DNA of 64,000 nucleotides, taken from NCBI GenBank assembly GCA_949285555.1, contig CASDYG010000002.1, forward strand, positions 124,001 through 188,000, in the 5' to 3' direction. The notes beneath the pieces are model-generated. The model searched no databases. It was not told the origin of the DNA and worked only from the letters and a program-made list of their open reading frames with translations. This document shows positions 17,756 to 27,419 of the stretch, in pieces. The translations under genes and the position numbers were made by a program. The stretch's first letter is position 1. The number at the start of each line of letters is the position of its first letter. The DNA comes from an uncultured Eubacteriales bacterium. Lineage in GTDB: Bacteria > Bacillota > Clostridia > Peptostreptococcales > Anaerovoracaceae.

Positions 17756-19320
17756 TTATATAAATAAAAGCCCTCTGCCATCATAAACGCTTTCTGTATT
17801 GTTATTTCCACAGTGTCTTGCTCTATCCAGTCCCATGATGGTTGCTATAGCTCCATCAATTTTTTCAGTAGACTTTTCTTTATCTGCTTTGATGTTTCCA
17901 GCAGAATCTGTTCTAAAAAATATATTATCCATCTAAGCACCGGATTTCCACCATGGCAATCTTTTGCTCCAGCTTTAGTTTCATTAGTTCCTTAGTAGGT
18001 GGCCTCATTTCCTTAATGGAACAACGATAAAACCCATTTCCTCTAAGTTTTGTACCATCTGAACAGCACCCAACGGTCAAATGCAATTTCTCTGATCTTA
18101 TATTTCTCACCAAGCTTTTCTATGAATTTTTCGATATAGCTATAGTGTACTGCTTTGCATTCAATAGTCTTTTTAGAACCCTGCTGTTCCCAAACATCAT
18201 AAAGCATATGGTCACGCTTAACCCTTATGACTAATGTTTCTTCCGGTATCCAAAGTAAGGCAGTACCTCATACTTATCATCCTCATCAGTCGGAGGAAAG
18301 ACCAAAACAAAAGCTGTAATATCCATTGTCGATGAAAGGGCAAGACCTCCATAACAGACTCTTCCTTAAAGGTCATCTTCATCCACCATAAAAGAACAAG
18401 CATACCATTTTTCCATCTGCATCCATCTGATAGCTTGTCTTATCCACTGGTTAAGTCTTAGCTGTCTAAATGAATTCTCCTCTCCTGAATTTTGCTTTGC
18501 TTATTCACAGGCTGCCTTTACATTATCAATCCCAACTGTTACTCCAAGAGATGGATCTGCTTTCTTCCATACTTTTGGATCTGCCCAATCGTCAGTTTCA
18601 TCTGCTCCATAAATTACAGGATAAAAAGTAGAATCTATTTTTTTCCTTCTAAAATATTTTTAGCCTTTTGATGGGTTTCATAGCAGATAGAATGTGTGTC
18701 TGTGCCTGTTGTTATAAGAAATATAAAGGCTAAGTTCTTGCATCACCTGAACCTTTAGTCATAACCTCAAAGAGTTATCTATTTGGCTGAGTATGAAATT
18801 CATCAAATACAACTCCATAAATATTAAACCAATGCTTGGAATATGCTTCTGCAGATAGAACTTGGTAAAAGCTATTTGTTGGCTAAAATACAATTCTCTT
18901 TTATGAAGCTAATATCTTAACTCTACGGCTAAGAACCGGATACATTCTTACCATATCTGCTGCAACATCAAATAAATTTGTTGCCTGCTGTCTATCCGCA
19001 TCGTAGCCATATGCTTCAGCTCTTTCTTCACCATCCCCACAATAAAGAAGTAAGGCAACAGTTACTGCAAGTTCACTCTTTCCCATCTTCTTTGGAATCT
19101 CACTATATGCAGTATTAAACTGCCTATATCCATTTGGTTTAATCACTCCAAATAAATCCCTTATAATCTGTTCCTGCCAAGGGAGTAACTTAAATGGCTT
19201 ACCTACCCGTGTACCTTTTGTGTGGCATAGGCATTCAATAAAATTTACAGCATATTCACCATATCTTTTACTACATTTATAATCTTTTGCTTTAAATTTT
19301 GTAGTCTTGTATTTTGCCAT
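17756..19320 (-). pseudogene. Phage terminase large subunit, decayed
   Basis: Remains of a full-length terminase large subunit (P-loop packaging ATPase with nuclease domain). The first ~140 residues are open from ATG 19320 (AGGAGGTGA before it): AKYKTTKFKAKDYKCSKRY, then the ATPase Walker A-like region EIPKKMGKSELAV and GYDADRQQATNLFDVAADMV. After about 18901 the homology continues through several frameshifts and stops: a Walker B-like GVVFDEFHTQPNR, LITTAGTD, RWGAVQ-equivalent sequence, and the C-terminal EKIDGAIATIMGLDRARHCG ending at TAA 17758. The gene is therefore a pseudogene, not several small genes. It is the main trace of a prophage that once occupied this site. Confidence 0.85.
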
Positions 19321-20045
19321 CAAATCACCTCCTTCTTGACACAATCGTATTTTGACAAATCATAGATTTGCAACAATACAATCTCTAACCTTGGGCGAAA
19401 TAAAAGATTCCTGTTAGGTCATAAAAAAATACAGCTCTTCGGCTGCTACAACGAGAAAAAGAGCCTAAGCTCTGAAGCTCTCTTGTTTTTTAGTTTTACT
19501 TTAATGCCCACTCTATAGCGTGGCCAGCATCTTTAAATCTTTCTTCACTGACTTTGCAAATGTAAAGTTTTTTTGCGAAAAAATTTTTTAAGACTTTGTA
19601 TAGATTCTCATAGAAATATTCTTTTAGGTCGTATGATTAGTCTTAAATCTCATAACAATATATATGACACATCACTTATCCGAAATCGTACAATGCAAGG
19701 GGCACTTGTCGAAATGCAAAATCAAGATATTCCAAAAGAGGTTATTGAAAAACTAAAAGAGTCCGTTAATTGTAATCTTTATTTTTTCAGAGGGCACGTA
19801 AATATTGGAACAATGTATATAATACTTGGAATCACTACTTTGATATTGATTTGAATTTATATTTTGTTAAACAAATCAAAAAAATACAACAATTAATTTG
19901 AAAACCATAAAATTATTAGTGATTATTGCTCTCCATAGTTTACCAACAAAACACTCCAAAAGAATTGAAAATAAAGGATTTGAACGCGATATCAATTTTA
20001 TACGTCTAGACACCATAATTTCTAAACAGCCAAATCATAGTTTCT
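19321..20045. other. Decayed phage-like DNA without a clear gene
   Basis: The minus strand at about 19490-19560 still reads ICKVSEERFKDAGHAIEWALK, which looks like the end of a small phage protein upstream of terminase, followed by a weak hairpin terminator at 19460-19473. A plus-strand frame at 19573-19854 (TTG start, no ribosome site) has coding-like composition (MQNQDIPKEVIEKLKESVNC) but no known domain; I do not call it a gene. Confidence 0.4.
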
Positions 20046-20110
20046 TAACAGCTAAAATGTTAGTTTCCGCGTGACTCGAGAACACGTGAGTCAAACACGT
20101 TAGTTTCCGA
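20046..20110. repeat. Short repeats at the edge of a compositionally different block
   Basis: GTTAGTTTCCG occurs twice about 40 bp apart (near 20059 and 20099), with GACTC/GAGTC inverted elements between. Base composition changes here: DNA to the right, up to about 22.3 kb, is visibly richer in G and C than its surroundings. It may mark an insertion boundary. Confidence 0.4.
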
Positions 20111-20512
20111 AACTTGAGTGAAGACCAAGGAAACCACTACCCCACTACCCATAGACCGTGCGCCAACATTCATATTGTCAACAATGCTATCAACCTAGTC
20201 ACCACCAGCTCCTTTCGCGTGATCTATCTAGTCACCGAACGACTGCCCAAAAAATCCAGTGATAACACCACTACCAAATTCCTGGCCAGCCATAGAAAAC
20301 TTTTGCGAAAACGACAGCGAAACATCCGAGACTATAAGGATGATTCTGAATATTACTTAAAATATTAATTAACGCTAGATCACCAGCAATTCCGGGTCTA
20401 CCTGTTATAGAGCATGATCTCGTTAGTGAAATAACCGTAGAAGCGCATGCCCGTTCTCCTCCGCCAACATAAATACCCTTGTATCAGGATCGCTTAACGG
20501 CAGCTGCCTTCC

Positions 20513-20866
20513 TCAACGAAAAGAAAAAAATCTTTTTTTAAATCCATACAGATAAAACTGTATAACATCCTCCACACGCCGCTCCATTACAGTCTTTCCT
20601 CCAATATCGAAGTGTTTAAGTACAATAGAACTCTTACTGTAAATCGTTACTAAATTGCCACGTAAAATCACCTCACCGGGATGATTTATTGTAATTTCGA
20701 AGCCGTCACCTTGGATGGTATATCCACAATCTTGAAAGCTAACTTCACGTGCTAAGTATGCATTGTCATAAGGACGCCCCAACCAGCCATCCTGAAGTAT
20801 TATCCCAAAGCAACCTTGCATTAGAAGGTACCTCATGTCATTATAACTTAGACGTTTATCTCTCAT
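20513..20866 (-). CDS. Hypothetical protein in a foreign-looking block
   Basis: A 117-residue protein with no family I recognise. The central part alternates hydrophobic and polar residues (YTIQGDGFEITINHPGEVIL, NLVTIYSKSSIVLKHFDIGG), suggesting a small beta-rich fold, and the C-terminus is basic and aromatic (YLYGFKKRFFSFR). No signal peptide or membrane helix. The ribosome site is weak (AAGG 11 bases before the ATG). Immediately upstream the sequence encodes SIPGGDNQIYIKVGL and a stop, possibly the end of another decayed gene. Same strand as the 421-residue membrane protein gene 183 bp upstream; a shared function cannot be shown. Confidence 0.45.
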   Translation of the reverse strand: MRDKRLSYNDMRYLLMQGCFGIILQDGWLGRPYDNAYLAREVSFQDCGYTIQGDGFEITINHPGEVILRGNLVTIYSKSSIVLKHFDIGGKTVMERRVEDVIQFYLYGFKKRFFSFR

Positions 20867-21049
20867 TCACAATCCAACCTTAATATAAATCTGATTATCT
20901 CCTCCAGGAATACTTACTATTCTATGCATTCCCGAATGAGTTACGATGCTCTATTCGCCCACGATCCCTTCGTAATATACCTTAAAAAGGGGTATGCTGC
21001 AGGAAGATAATTTTTCCGCGACTGCTCGTTCCTGCGTTCTTGGGGTGTT

Positions 21050-22315
21050 CTACCAGGGTATGGTTTTTCTGTTTGGTAGTTCAGTTATGGGACTGTCTTG
21101 GTATTCTTTCGGCGGTCCTAGTGGTGTGGGGGTTTGGGTGAAGAACTGGTCGATTAGTTCTTTAGTAAGACCGGGGGTGTTGTGGTGTGCTTCGTTCCAA
21201 TCAACAGGGTTTCTGCGTCGCAGCCCTACCATACGGGTGGCTATCAAAGCGGGATAGCAAGGAAACCAGCCACCACAAGGACGAGACTCAAAACCAAATT
21301 GTCGTAAGCGAGAGCGATAGCACTCTGACAAATTACTGCCTAAGAGTGGGTCTATATTCCTATACCAGCCGGTGGTTTGGTAGTGCCAGGCTAGGGTTCC
21401 ATCAGTTTTTATCATGAGGAACTCATACTTGTTTTTCTTTACGTGTCTGGCCCATAAGCATCCAAACGGGCCGTGTTTTGTGGTCATGCGTCTTGATCTG
21501 GTATATGCCAAATGGTTACCGATTAAGACACCAACGATTACCCCACCAGACCAGGACCATATGATCCACCGCGAGATATGATCTTGAAGCATAGATGCAG
21601 GAATGAATCCTAGCCCATTAACCACCCAGAAATAAATAAAAAACCGATAGCTCGCATTTTTGATGAGCCCTCCTGCGGCATTTGCTACCAGTATGAGCAG
21701 AAAATACACAGTAGGGATGGCTAGATAGAATCCCCCACTATTAGATTTGAGTGTTGGGACAATAACACCAGCAATGAACAAGCCAATAGTAAAAACCCAT
21801 TCGATAACCATAAACTTCGACAAGTCAGGCACCGATGGAACACCTTTCGATGACTTTTTGCGCCACCCATGAACCATATCAAACCATAAACTGATAAGTT
21901 TGTTTCTTAGCACAGTAGAGGAGTATCTACTACGGATAATTCCAATCAGCCGATCGAGATACTGGTTATATTCTTTACCGCCATGTCCAACATGAGATTT
22001 CATGGGTTTTTTGAGTTCTTGTTTGAGTGTCAACAGTGCGTGTTGTGCTAAGCCTATATCGTCACACTTAACGGCCGTGATTGCCTGATCGCAAAGACTA
22101 TTAACGCGTCCTACATCATAGCCAGGGTCACTCATTACCATCCATTTAATCAGCCGTGACCTACCAGGCACGTTCTCGTAGAGGTATTTGATTCTGGTTG
22201 CTTCGATTTTCAACCATTCAATACAGGCAACTAACACACTTGAAACATAGCAATGATCAGTCATAAGAAATTCATCATCCTCATGCCATTGTTGGCATTG
22301 CTTCAAAATATCCAT
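21050..22315 (-). CDS. Hypothetical membrane protein, possibly of actinobacterial origin
   Basis: A ~421-residue protein with no family I can name. Layout: a soluble helical N-terminal region of ~165 residues (QCQQWHEDDEFLMTDHCYVS at the start, Lys/Arg-rich near the end), four membrane helices (about 172-192, 198-218, 226-246, 252-272), and a ~150-residue C-terminal region rich in Trp, Arg and Pro (GTLAWHYQTTGWYRNIDPLL; RMVGLRRRNPVDWNEAHHN). ATG 22315 has AGGAGG 7 bases upstream; ATG 22321 is too close to it. Codon use (CGC, CGT, GGG, CAC) and GC content are unlike the rest of the window, so recent transfer from a higher-GC donor is likely. Function unknown. Confidence 0.6.
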   Translation of the reverse strand: MDILKQCQQWHEDDEFLMTDHCYVSSVLVACIEWLKIEATRIKYLYENVPGRSRLIKWMVMSDPGYDVGRVNSLCDQAITAVKCDDIGLAQHALLTLKQELKKPMKSHVGHGGKEYNQYLDRLIGIIRSRYSSTVLRNKLISLWFDMVHGWRKKSSKGVPSVPDLSKFMVIEWVFTIGLFIAGVIVPTLKSNSGGFYLAIPTVYFLLILVANAAGGLIKNASYRFFIYFWVVNGLGFIPASMLQDHISRWIIWSWSGGVIVGVLIGNHLAYTRSRRMTTKHGPFGCLWARHVKKNKYEFLMIKTDGTLAWHYQTTGWYRNIDPLLGSNLSECYRSRLRQFGFESRPCGGWFPCYPALIATRMVGLRRRNPVDWNEAHHNTPGLTKELIDQFFTQTPTPLGPPKEYQDSPITELPNRKTIPW

Positions 22316-22823
22316 AGACATTCCTCCTCTCTATTTCAGATACTCAAAAATCGGTGTATACCACATATCTACGCCAGTTAAATTGCTCGTTTAACATCTT
22401 ATTCCAAGGATTACTCCTTCTAAATCATTTACTCAACAGCTGATTTTTTAAACTCACAGCGCATGCCTCACGCCTAAATGTATGAAAAATCGCCCAAGCG
22501 ATGATACTGTCCTTGAAAAGGATTTCCGTAACCTTCAAGCTATTCCGCCGTTACTCTCATTCAAAAGGTTCTTTTAAATGGTATTCCTCTATGATTCTCT
22601 TCTCCAATGCGAAATAGGCGTCCATATACTCAGGTTGCTCAATTTTTCTCCAGCCAAGCCTAAAAGTAGATATGTTTCCATACAAGAAAACCGAACTTTC
22701 CGCAAGGCTTCTCTGATGATACTAACCTTACAAGAAGTCAGGGAATACGCCACTTTTCAGTACTTTCTTATTTACATTATAAATCAAAATGCAGATATCA
22801 AGGCTTTTATATACTTTTTATTA
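22316..22823. other. No recognisable gene
   Basis: About 500 bp after the foreign block. A plus-strand frame at 22578-22835 has no ribosome site and no recognisable domain. I see no RNA gene or repeat here. Confidence 0.4.
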
Positions 22824-22975
22824 TTATTTCCTTGATAGCAGACAGATTGTCTCCACATGGCCCGATAGGTCCGGATTGTAGTCATCAGGAACCTATTCAG
22901 ACTAATACAAAATATAGCAACATATCTCCGTTTGTTTGTGGAAACATATCCACAAATTCTGTAGTAGAAAATTCT
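22824..22975 (-). pseudogene. 3' fragment of a RumA-like rRNA methyltransferase gene
   Basis: The minus strand encodes EFVDMFPQT and, about 70 bp further in another frame, GHVETICLLSRK and a stop. These are the adjoining C-terminal motifs of 23S rRNA (uracil-C5) methyltransferases (VDMFPxT-HVExV). The rest of the gene is missing. Mobile elements often target or carry rumA ends. A similar fragment lies at 27672. Confidence 0.6.
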
Positions 22976-23235
22976 TGATGCATTCCGCTATCCATATCAC
23001 AGTTTGAACCTCGCCCGTCCACGGAAAAGTCCAACTTTTTTATTCGTTTCTACTGTTATAGTGATTCCAACATAAAAGTCAAATCTTGCGAGGAACCGCC
23101 ATTGCCTCAATCTTGTCCGTTCTCCCTACAAAAACAGGTCAACAGCTATTTTTCGTTCTAACTGATAGCCAGGTTTCCATGCACTCGACCTTATCATACC
23201 TGAAAATCCAGCATTGAAATAGAGAACCTATCCTA

Positions 23236-24281
23236 TTACTTCTTCGCATTTTCTTCCAATTCTAGCATATACTTGTCAAAATCGGACATAAACAATCTGT
23301 TCTGAATGACACGGTACTTTTCAAATTCAGTGTCAGCTTTCGCCTTGGCAATCTCTGCCGTGATCTTGCCCGCATCCTGAAGGGCCTCTCTGTCATCTGC
23401 CATCAGGAATAGATCCAGACGCTTTGACCAGTCCTCCATTGTCATCGGAATATGATGTTCAGCACGATCCTCTGCCAGATCCAGATAGGCCGAAACAATA
23501 CGCTCTAATGAACGCATTTCCTGCTCAGAAAGATAATTCTTTGCAACACTCACGTCACTTTTTACAATCTTGCCTTATGGTGCGGCTGCCCAAGTGGTCA
23601 GTCCCATGTGTGACTTATCTGCATCTGCTCGCTCATAAATCAGCTCTGCTGCCGTATGGTCGTGAACTGCATAATGCATCGTGTTCTGTATTTAGCAAAG
23701 AACAGCTTCGTTGTTTTTGCTGTGCGGTCGTAATCAAGAGCTGTGGTATAGATGTCCGCTATCTTCTGATAGAATCTACGCTCTGACACTCTAATTTCTC
23801 GAATCTGCTCAAGCAAACGGTCAAAGTCTTCTATTGTGAGCACAGACCCACCGTTTTTCAAGCGCTCATCATCCATAACCCATCCTTTGATGGTGTAGTT
23901 CTTTACAATGCCAGTAGCCCACTTACGAAACTGCACTGCTAGCTCATTATTGACCTTAATTCCAACTGCAATAATCATTTGAAGATTATAATGTTTCGTA
24001 TCACAGGTAACCTGTCGCGAACCTTCGGATTGAACTATCCGGAAATTCCGGATAGTTGAATCTTCCTCAAGCTCTGAGTCAGAATAAATCTTCTTAATAT
24101 GCTCATTGATTGTACGAACATCTACTCCATACAACGTGGCCATCATCTTCTGCGTCAGCCATATATTCTCATCCTCATAGCGCATCTCAATACTCTCCTG
24201 CTGATCTCCGACTGAGGCAACATAGGTCAGATATTCTGCTGCACTGGAACGGATGGTTATTTCATCTTTTTTCTTTTTCAA
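23236..24281 (-). pseudogene. RhuM-family protein, interrupted by frameshift and stop
   Basis: Two frames together make one RhuM-type protein (virulence-associated RhuM family, usually ~330-345 residues). The first 213 residues from ATG 24281 carry the family marks IWLTQKMMATLYGVDVRTINEHI and KHYNLQMIIAVGIKVNN and run to YTTALDYDRTAKTTKLFFAK; then a 1-base deletion near 23690 shifts the frame. The continuation (HTAAELIYERADADKSHMGL) is also cut by an in-frame TAA near 23575 (AAP-stop-GKI). The final 105 residues (MSVAKNYLSEQEMRSLERIV...) are open to 23236. RhuM proteins are common mobile-element cargo of unknown biochemical function. The gene is inactive unless the breaks are sequencing errors. 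Confidence 0.85.
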
Positions 24282-24311
24282 ATAGGAACATCCTTAAACG
24301 TTCCCAGATCA

Positions 24312-24635
24312 TTATTCTGCCTGTGCATCATAAGATTGCTTCGCAATTTCCATAATTTGATTTAATTCATCCTTATGCTCCATAAACAATTCTACATCAC
24401 CATTTCCCAAACGACCTAAACCTGTGATATCCTTGCAAATACCGTTGGGATCATTAATTTCTGAAAACTTCATATTAATCGAAATACGCAATCTTTTTTT
24501 GTGGAAGACAATATTAACAAAATTAGTATCCAGCTTATAAGCAACATACAACTTTTTATATTCCTTCTTCACCGCTGGAGATAAGTTCATAATATTCATA
24601 ATCCAAGAATGAGCAGCCAATATCAAATGGCACAA
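24312..24635 (-). pseudogene. C-terminal part of a DUF5655 protein
   Basis: The last ~85 residues (LSPAVKKEYKKLYVAYKLDTNFVNIVFHKKRLRISINMKF read in pieces, then DITGLGRLGNGDVELFMEHK) match the DUF5655 domain, usually the C-terminal half of a larger predicted transport or nuclease-like protein. The N-terminal ~20 residues (MCHLILAAHSWIMNIM) do not fit and there is no upstream ribosome site, so the original N-terminal part appears lost. It lies next to broken rhuM in the decayed island. Confidence 0.6.
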
Positions 24636-24724
24636 TGTGTATTAAATCAGCTTGCATATTTTTCTCCATGATAAATGTACAGAATTTGAACATTTTCGTT
24701 TTTTATAATTTTAATCTTCTAAAT

Positions 24725-25051
24725 TTATGCATATAAAGTACACTCATTTTCAAGGCAGTATACTAGGGCCTCATAAAATGTTGGGCATTTATATTTATAT
24801 GGTTCAGTTATTTCTAACATTTTAATTATATCGGATTTAAGCGTAAATGTTGCATGTTCATGAAAGTCTAGGTATCCATTCACATCTTGGTCCATTGCTA
24901 TTGTACCGATAACATCCCAGATAAATTCAGCTTCGTCATCTGACACATCAAAATCCTTTGCCTTCTCCTTGATGTCTGAATTATTTCCTCTCAATGCACC
25001 GTACGGTAAGCAAAGTAAGGTATATTGATACTTAATTCTATCTAAATTCAT
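24725..25051 (-). CDS. Hypothetical acidic protein (second gene of a pair)
   Basis: A 108-residue acidic protein that I do not recognise. It is probably helical (DIKEKAKDFDVSDDEAEFIWDVIGTIAMDQD) with no signal or membrane segment. The ATG is preceded by GGGGAG and begins 3 bases after the stop of the upstream gene (25055-25396), so the two are almost certainly co-translated. Tight coupling of two small unknown proteins inside a mobile island fits an immunity, toxin-antitoxin or phage-interaction pair, but nothing in the sequence proves that. Confidence 0.65.
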   Translation of the reverse strand: MNLDRIKYQYTLLCLPYGALRGNNSDIKEKAKDFDVSDDEAEFIWDVIGTIAMDQDVNGYLDFHEHATFTLKSDIIKMLEITEPYKYKCPTFYEALVYCLENECTLYA

Positions 25052-25054
25052 TTT

Positions 25055-25396
25055 TTACTCCCCGTCATCTATAAAATGTGTTCTGTTTTGATACATTTCT
25101 TCAATAAGGTCATCAAGCTGATTTGGTTCTAAATCTTTATAATTGTCTAGAATCTCCTTTTCAATATCTTCATAATCCTCACCTATCAGACCGACATAGC
25201 TACGGTTCCTGGCTAAAATACTCCCTATTTTTTCTCCAACAGCTTTACTATACTTTAAAGTTAACCTCTCCTGTACTCGTTTATCTTGTATCCTATAGTA
25301 CTGTCCACTAGGCGAGTATATGATTGTTCTATCCTCATCTAATTCGAAGAATACCCGTCTACCATAGTTTTCTACAAACTCATAATTTTCATACAT
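25055..25396 (-). CDS. Hypothetical acidic protein (first gene of a pair)
   Basis: A 113-residue protein of unknown family. The N-terminal part looks beta-rich (YGRRVFFELDEDRTIIYSPS) and the rest helical and acidic (GEDYEDIEKEILDNYKDLEP). An AGGGGAAT site precedes the ATG, and a TATAAT-like sequence lies about 30 bases upstream. Followed after 3 bases by another small unknown gene. No break is visible in either, in contrast to the broken genes around them, so they may be under selection. Confidence 0.65.
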   Translation of the reverse strand: MYENYEFVENYGRRVFFELDEDRTIIYSPSGQYYRIQDKRVQERLTLKYSKAVGEKIGSILARNRSYVGLIGEDYEDIEKEILDNYKDLEPNQLDDLIEEMYQNRTHFIDDGE

Positions 25397-25690
25397 ATTC
25401 CCCTGTTGGCCATTATAGCTTATATTGAAGCTTCCCCTCTAACATCTATAATTATTAACAATGAGCTGCTTCAGCTAAATACGCCTCTACCTCCTTTTTT
25501 AATATTTTAAAAGATACAAAATAAATGTCAACTATTTTTACTTTTATATTTATCAAGTCTACTTATGAATTTGTAACTTTCATTGTCTGTACACTCGATC
25601 TATTCTATCATTCAGTTATATTTACAATCTAGAAATTCCTTGTTCCCCTACTTCAGTGTGTACCTTACTTTATTCGCTTACTAACAAGCC

Positions 25691-26008
25691 CTACAGCTTC
25701 ATCATAGTTTCTCTAAAAATAAAACTTGTTATTTCGGGATTCGGCTCATCATGAAGAACTTTATATAACAGATGGTCTATTACTTTTTCAGTTCCTGTAT
25801 CTGTCCGAAGATAGACATGAAGTGGAAGGCTTGCGACCGCTTCAGATAAAATGCGGACACAGCTATATACCGCAGTCATCTGCATAGTCGAACGTTCATT
25901 TACTCTTCTTCCGGAAGATGAACCACCCATTAAAAAGCTATATGCACTTCCGTTTGTTCTATTGCTAGGCTTATCTCCACTTTTGAATAAACCACTTAAT
26001 ATTTCCAT
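25691..26008 (-). pseudogene. Phage portal protein, truncated after ~105 residues
   Basis: The N-terminal part of an HK97-type portal protein, which forms the ring through which phage DNA is packaged. Recognisable by NERSTMQMTAVYSCVRILSE followed by VASLPLHVYLRTD and HLLYKVLHDEPNPEITSFIF, all typical of this family's first ~110 residues. Full proteins are ~380-430 residues; here a stop follows TMMKL and no continuation is seen. A good ribosome site (AGGAGGAA) remains. It lies 6 kb from the terminase remnant and upstream of it on the minus strand, the reverse of the usual phage order, so the prophage was rearranged or two prophages left traces. Confidence 0.8.
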
Positions 26009-26037
26009 TCACATTCCTCCTAATTTTTTGTATCAAA

Positions 26038-26067
26038 AAAGCACCTACTTTTCTTAGTAGATGCTTT
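26038..26067 (-). terminator. Terminator of the fic gene
   Basis: Arms AAAGCACCTACT (26038-26049) and AGTAGATGCTTT (26056-26067) pair with one mismatch. On the minus strand the hairpin is followed by six T, so it ends the fic transcript and separates it from the portal remnant. Confidence 0.75.
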
Positions 26068-26088
26068 CACTTTCTTTTTAAGTATTGG

Positions 26089-27255
26089 CTATATTAAAAC
26101 TTCTGTTCCGTCTCTTAATATATCAATATATTCTTTATAACTGTATACTTTGTTCCTTCCCTGTTTCTTTACTAAATGAAGGATTCCAAGTTTTCCAAAT
26201 CTATTTACGGCTGAAGAAACAGTATTGTATGTTATAGATAAATCTTCTGCAGTTTTTCCAATTTCTATAATAGGATGTGCTTCCAAGTAATGAAATACCC
26301 TCATCATTGTCTCCAATGTTCTTTTTGTATATTTCTCATCTTCTATTTTTTTTATATTTTTATCTCTTAATAAAATTAACTCATTTGCAGTTTCTATAGC
26401 TGATTCTCCACTAGCGTAGATTCCTTCTAGAAAAAATTTGATCCATTGTTCATAATCTCCTGTTTCTCTAATTGCTGACATCCTATCATAATATTCAACA
26501 CGATGCTCCTTTAAATAAAATGATAAGTATAAAGATGGAGTTTTTATAACTTTTTTCTCCAATAAGTATAAAACAATCAGTAATCTTCCAATACGTCCGT
26601 TTCCATCTAAAAATGGATGTATTGATTCAAACTGATAGTGAATAAGTGCAATTCTGATCAAATCATCTAATTCATCCTCTGCATTCATATATTTTTCTAA
26701 ATCAGATAAAGATTCTTTCATGGATAAAACATCCGGGGGTATATACCTTGCCGTTTTTATCGTAGAACCTGCTCCACCTATCCAGTTTTGGCTTTGTCTA
26801 AACTCTCCGGGATTTTTCTCTTTTCCCCTTACTCCAGATAGTAATACTTTATGAGTTTCCAAAAGCAACCTATTGCATAAAGGTAATGTTTCCAATCTTT
26901 TTATTGCATATTTGGTAGCTTTGATATAGTTAACAACATCATCCACATCCGCATTGATATTTTCATCGATATTAGGATTAAAAATATCTTCTAATGTTGC
27001 CTGCGTACCTTCAATTTGTGATGAAAGAAGAGCCTCTTTTTTGACATACATAGAAATAAACAAATCAACATTTGGAATGTATGTTGCTCTATCATCAAGT
27101 ATTGCTAATACTTTATGAGCCTTTATTAATTTCTCTGTAATATCACTATCAACTTCTATTGGAGGATTCGGAGGTAATTTTGAAGGATAAAAAGAAAAAT
27201 ATGTCATCTCGCCTGACAATTGTTTTTTTAAAGTTCCTGCTCTTTCCTTTTTCAT
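26089..27255 (-). CDS. Fic-family protein with N-terminal inhibitory motif and C-terminal winged helix
   Basis: A 388-residue class II Fic protein. These enzymes usually transfer AMP to a target protein. The active-site loop HPFLDGNGRIGR (residues 213-224, His213 catalytic) is intact. The inhibitory helix S-x-x-x-E-G is at SSQIEG (78-83), so activity would be self-restrained. The last ~70 residues (KTAEDLSITYNTVSSAVNRF...) form a winged helix-turn-helix. An AAGGAG site precedes the ATG. The promoter upstream is covered by a perfect 14-bp inverted repeat, consistent with autoregulation through the C-terminal domain; this is inferred. No separate antitoxin gene is adjacent. It has its own promoter and terminator and appears intact. 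Confidence 0.92.
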   Translation of the reverse strand: MKKERAGTLKKQLSGEMTYFSFYPSKLPPNPPIEVDSDITEKLIKAHKVLAILDDRATYIPNVDLFISMYVKKEALLSSQIEGTQATLEDIFNPNIDENINADVDDVVNYIKATKYAIKRLETLPLCNRLLLETHKVLLSGVRGKEKNPGEFRQSQNWIGGAGSTIKTARYIPPDVLSMKESLSDLEKYMNAEDELDDLIRIALIHYQFESIHPFLDGNGRIGRLLIVLYLLEKKVIKTPSLYLSFYLKEHRVEYYDRMSAIRETGDYEQWIKFFLEGIYASGESAIETANELILLRDKNIKKIEDEKYTKRTLETMMRVFHYLEAHPIIEIGKTAEDLSITYNTVSSAVNRFGKLGILHLVKKQGRNKVYSYKEYIDILRDGTEVLI

Positions 27256-27287
27256 CTATCATTTCTCCTTTTTGAAATACTATCAAG

Positions 27288-27332
27288 ATTATACCATTCT
27301 TATTTCAGAAAATCAAGTTTTTCTGAAATAAG
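27288..27332 (-). promoter_or_regulatory. fic promoter with overlapping inverted-repeat operator
   Basis: On the minus strand TTGATT (27316-27311), a 17-bp spacer and TATAAT (27293-27288) form a good sigma-A promoter. A perfect inverted repeat, CTTATTTCAGAAAA (27299-27312) and its complement (27319-27332) with a 6-nt centre, covers the -35 and most of the spacer. Confidence 0.75.
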
Positions 27333-27419
27333 AACAGCCTTCTCCTATCCATATTTCAAAAGTAGATATCTACATAAATAAACTCTCTCTTTCTTTCGCC
27401 TAATTACAGCATATTTTGT

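Noticed and set aside
17813..18403. Several small frames between AbiE and the terminase start
   Set aside because: They are pieces of one decayed terminase gene in shifted frames, not separate genes.
20114..20368. 84-codon plus-strand frame in the foreign block
   Set aside because: TTG start without ribosome site and no known domain; the composition effect of the block can keep frames open.
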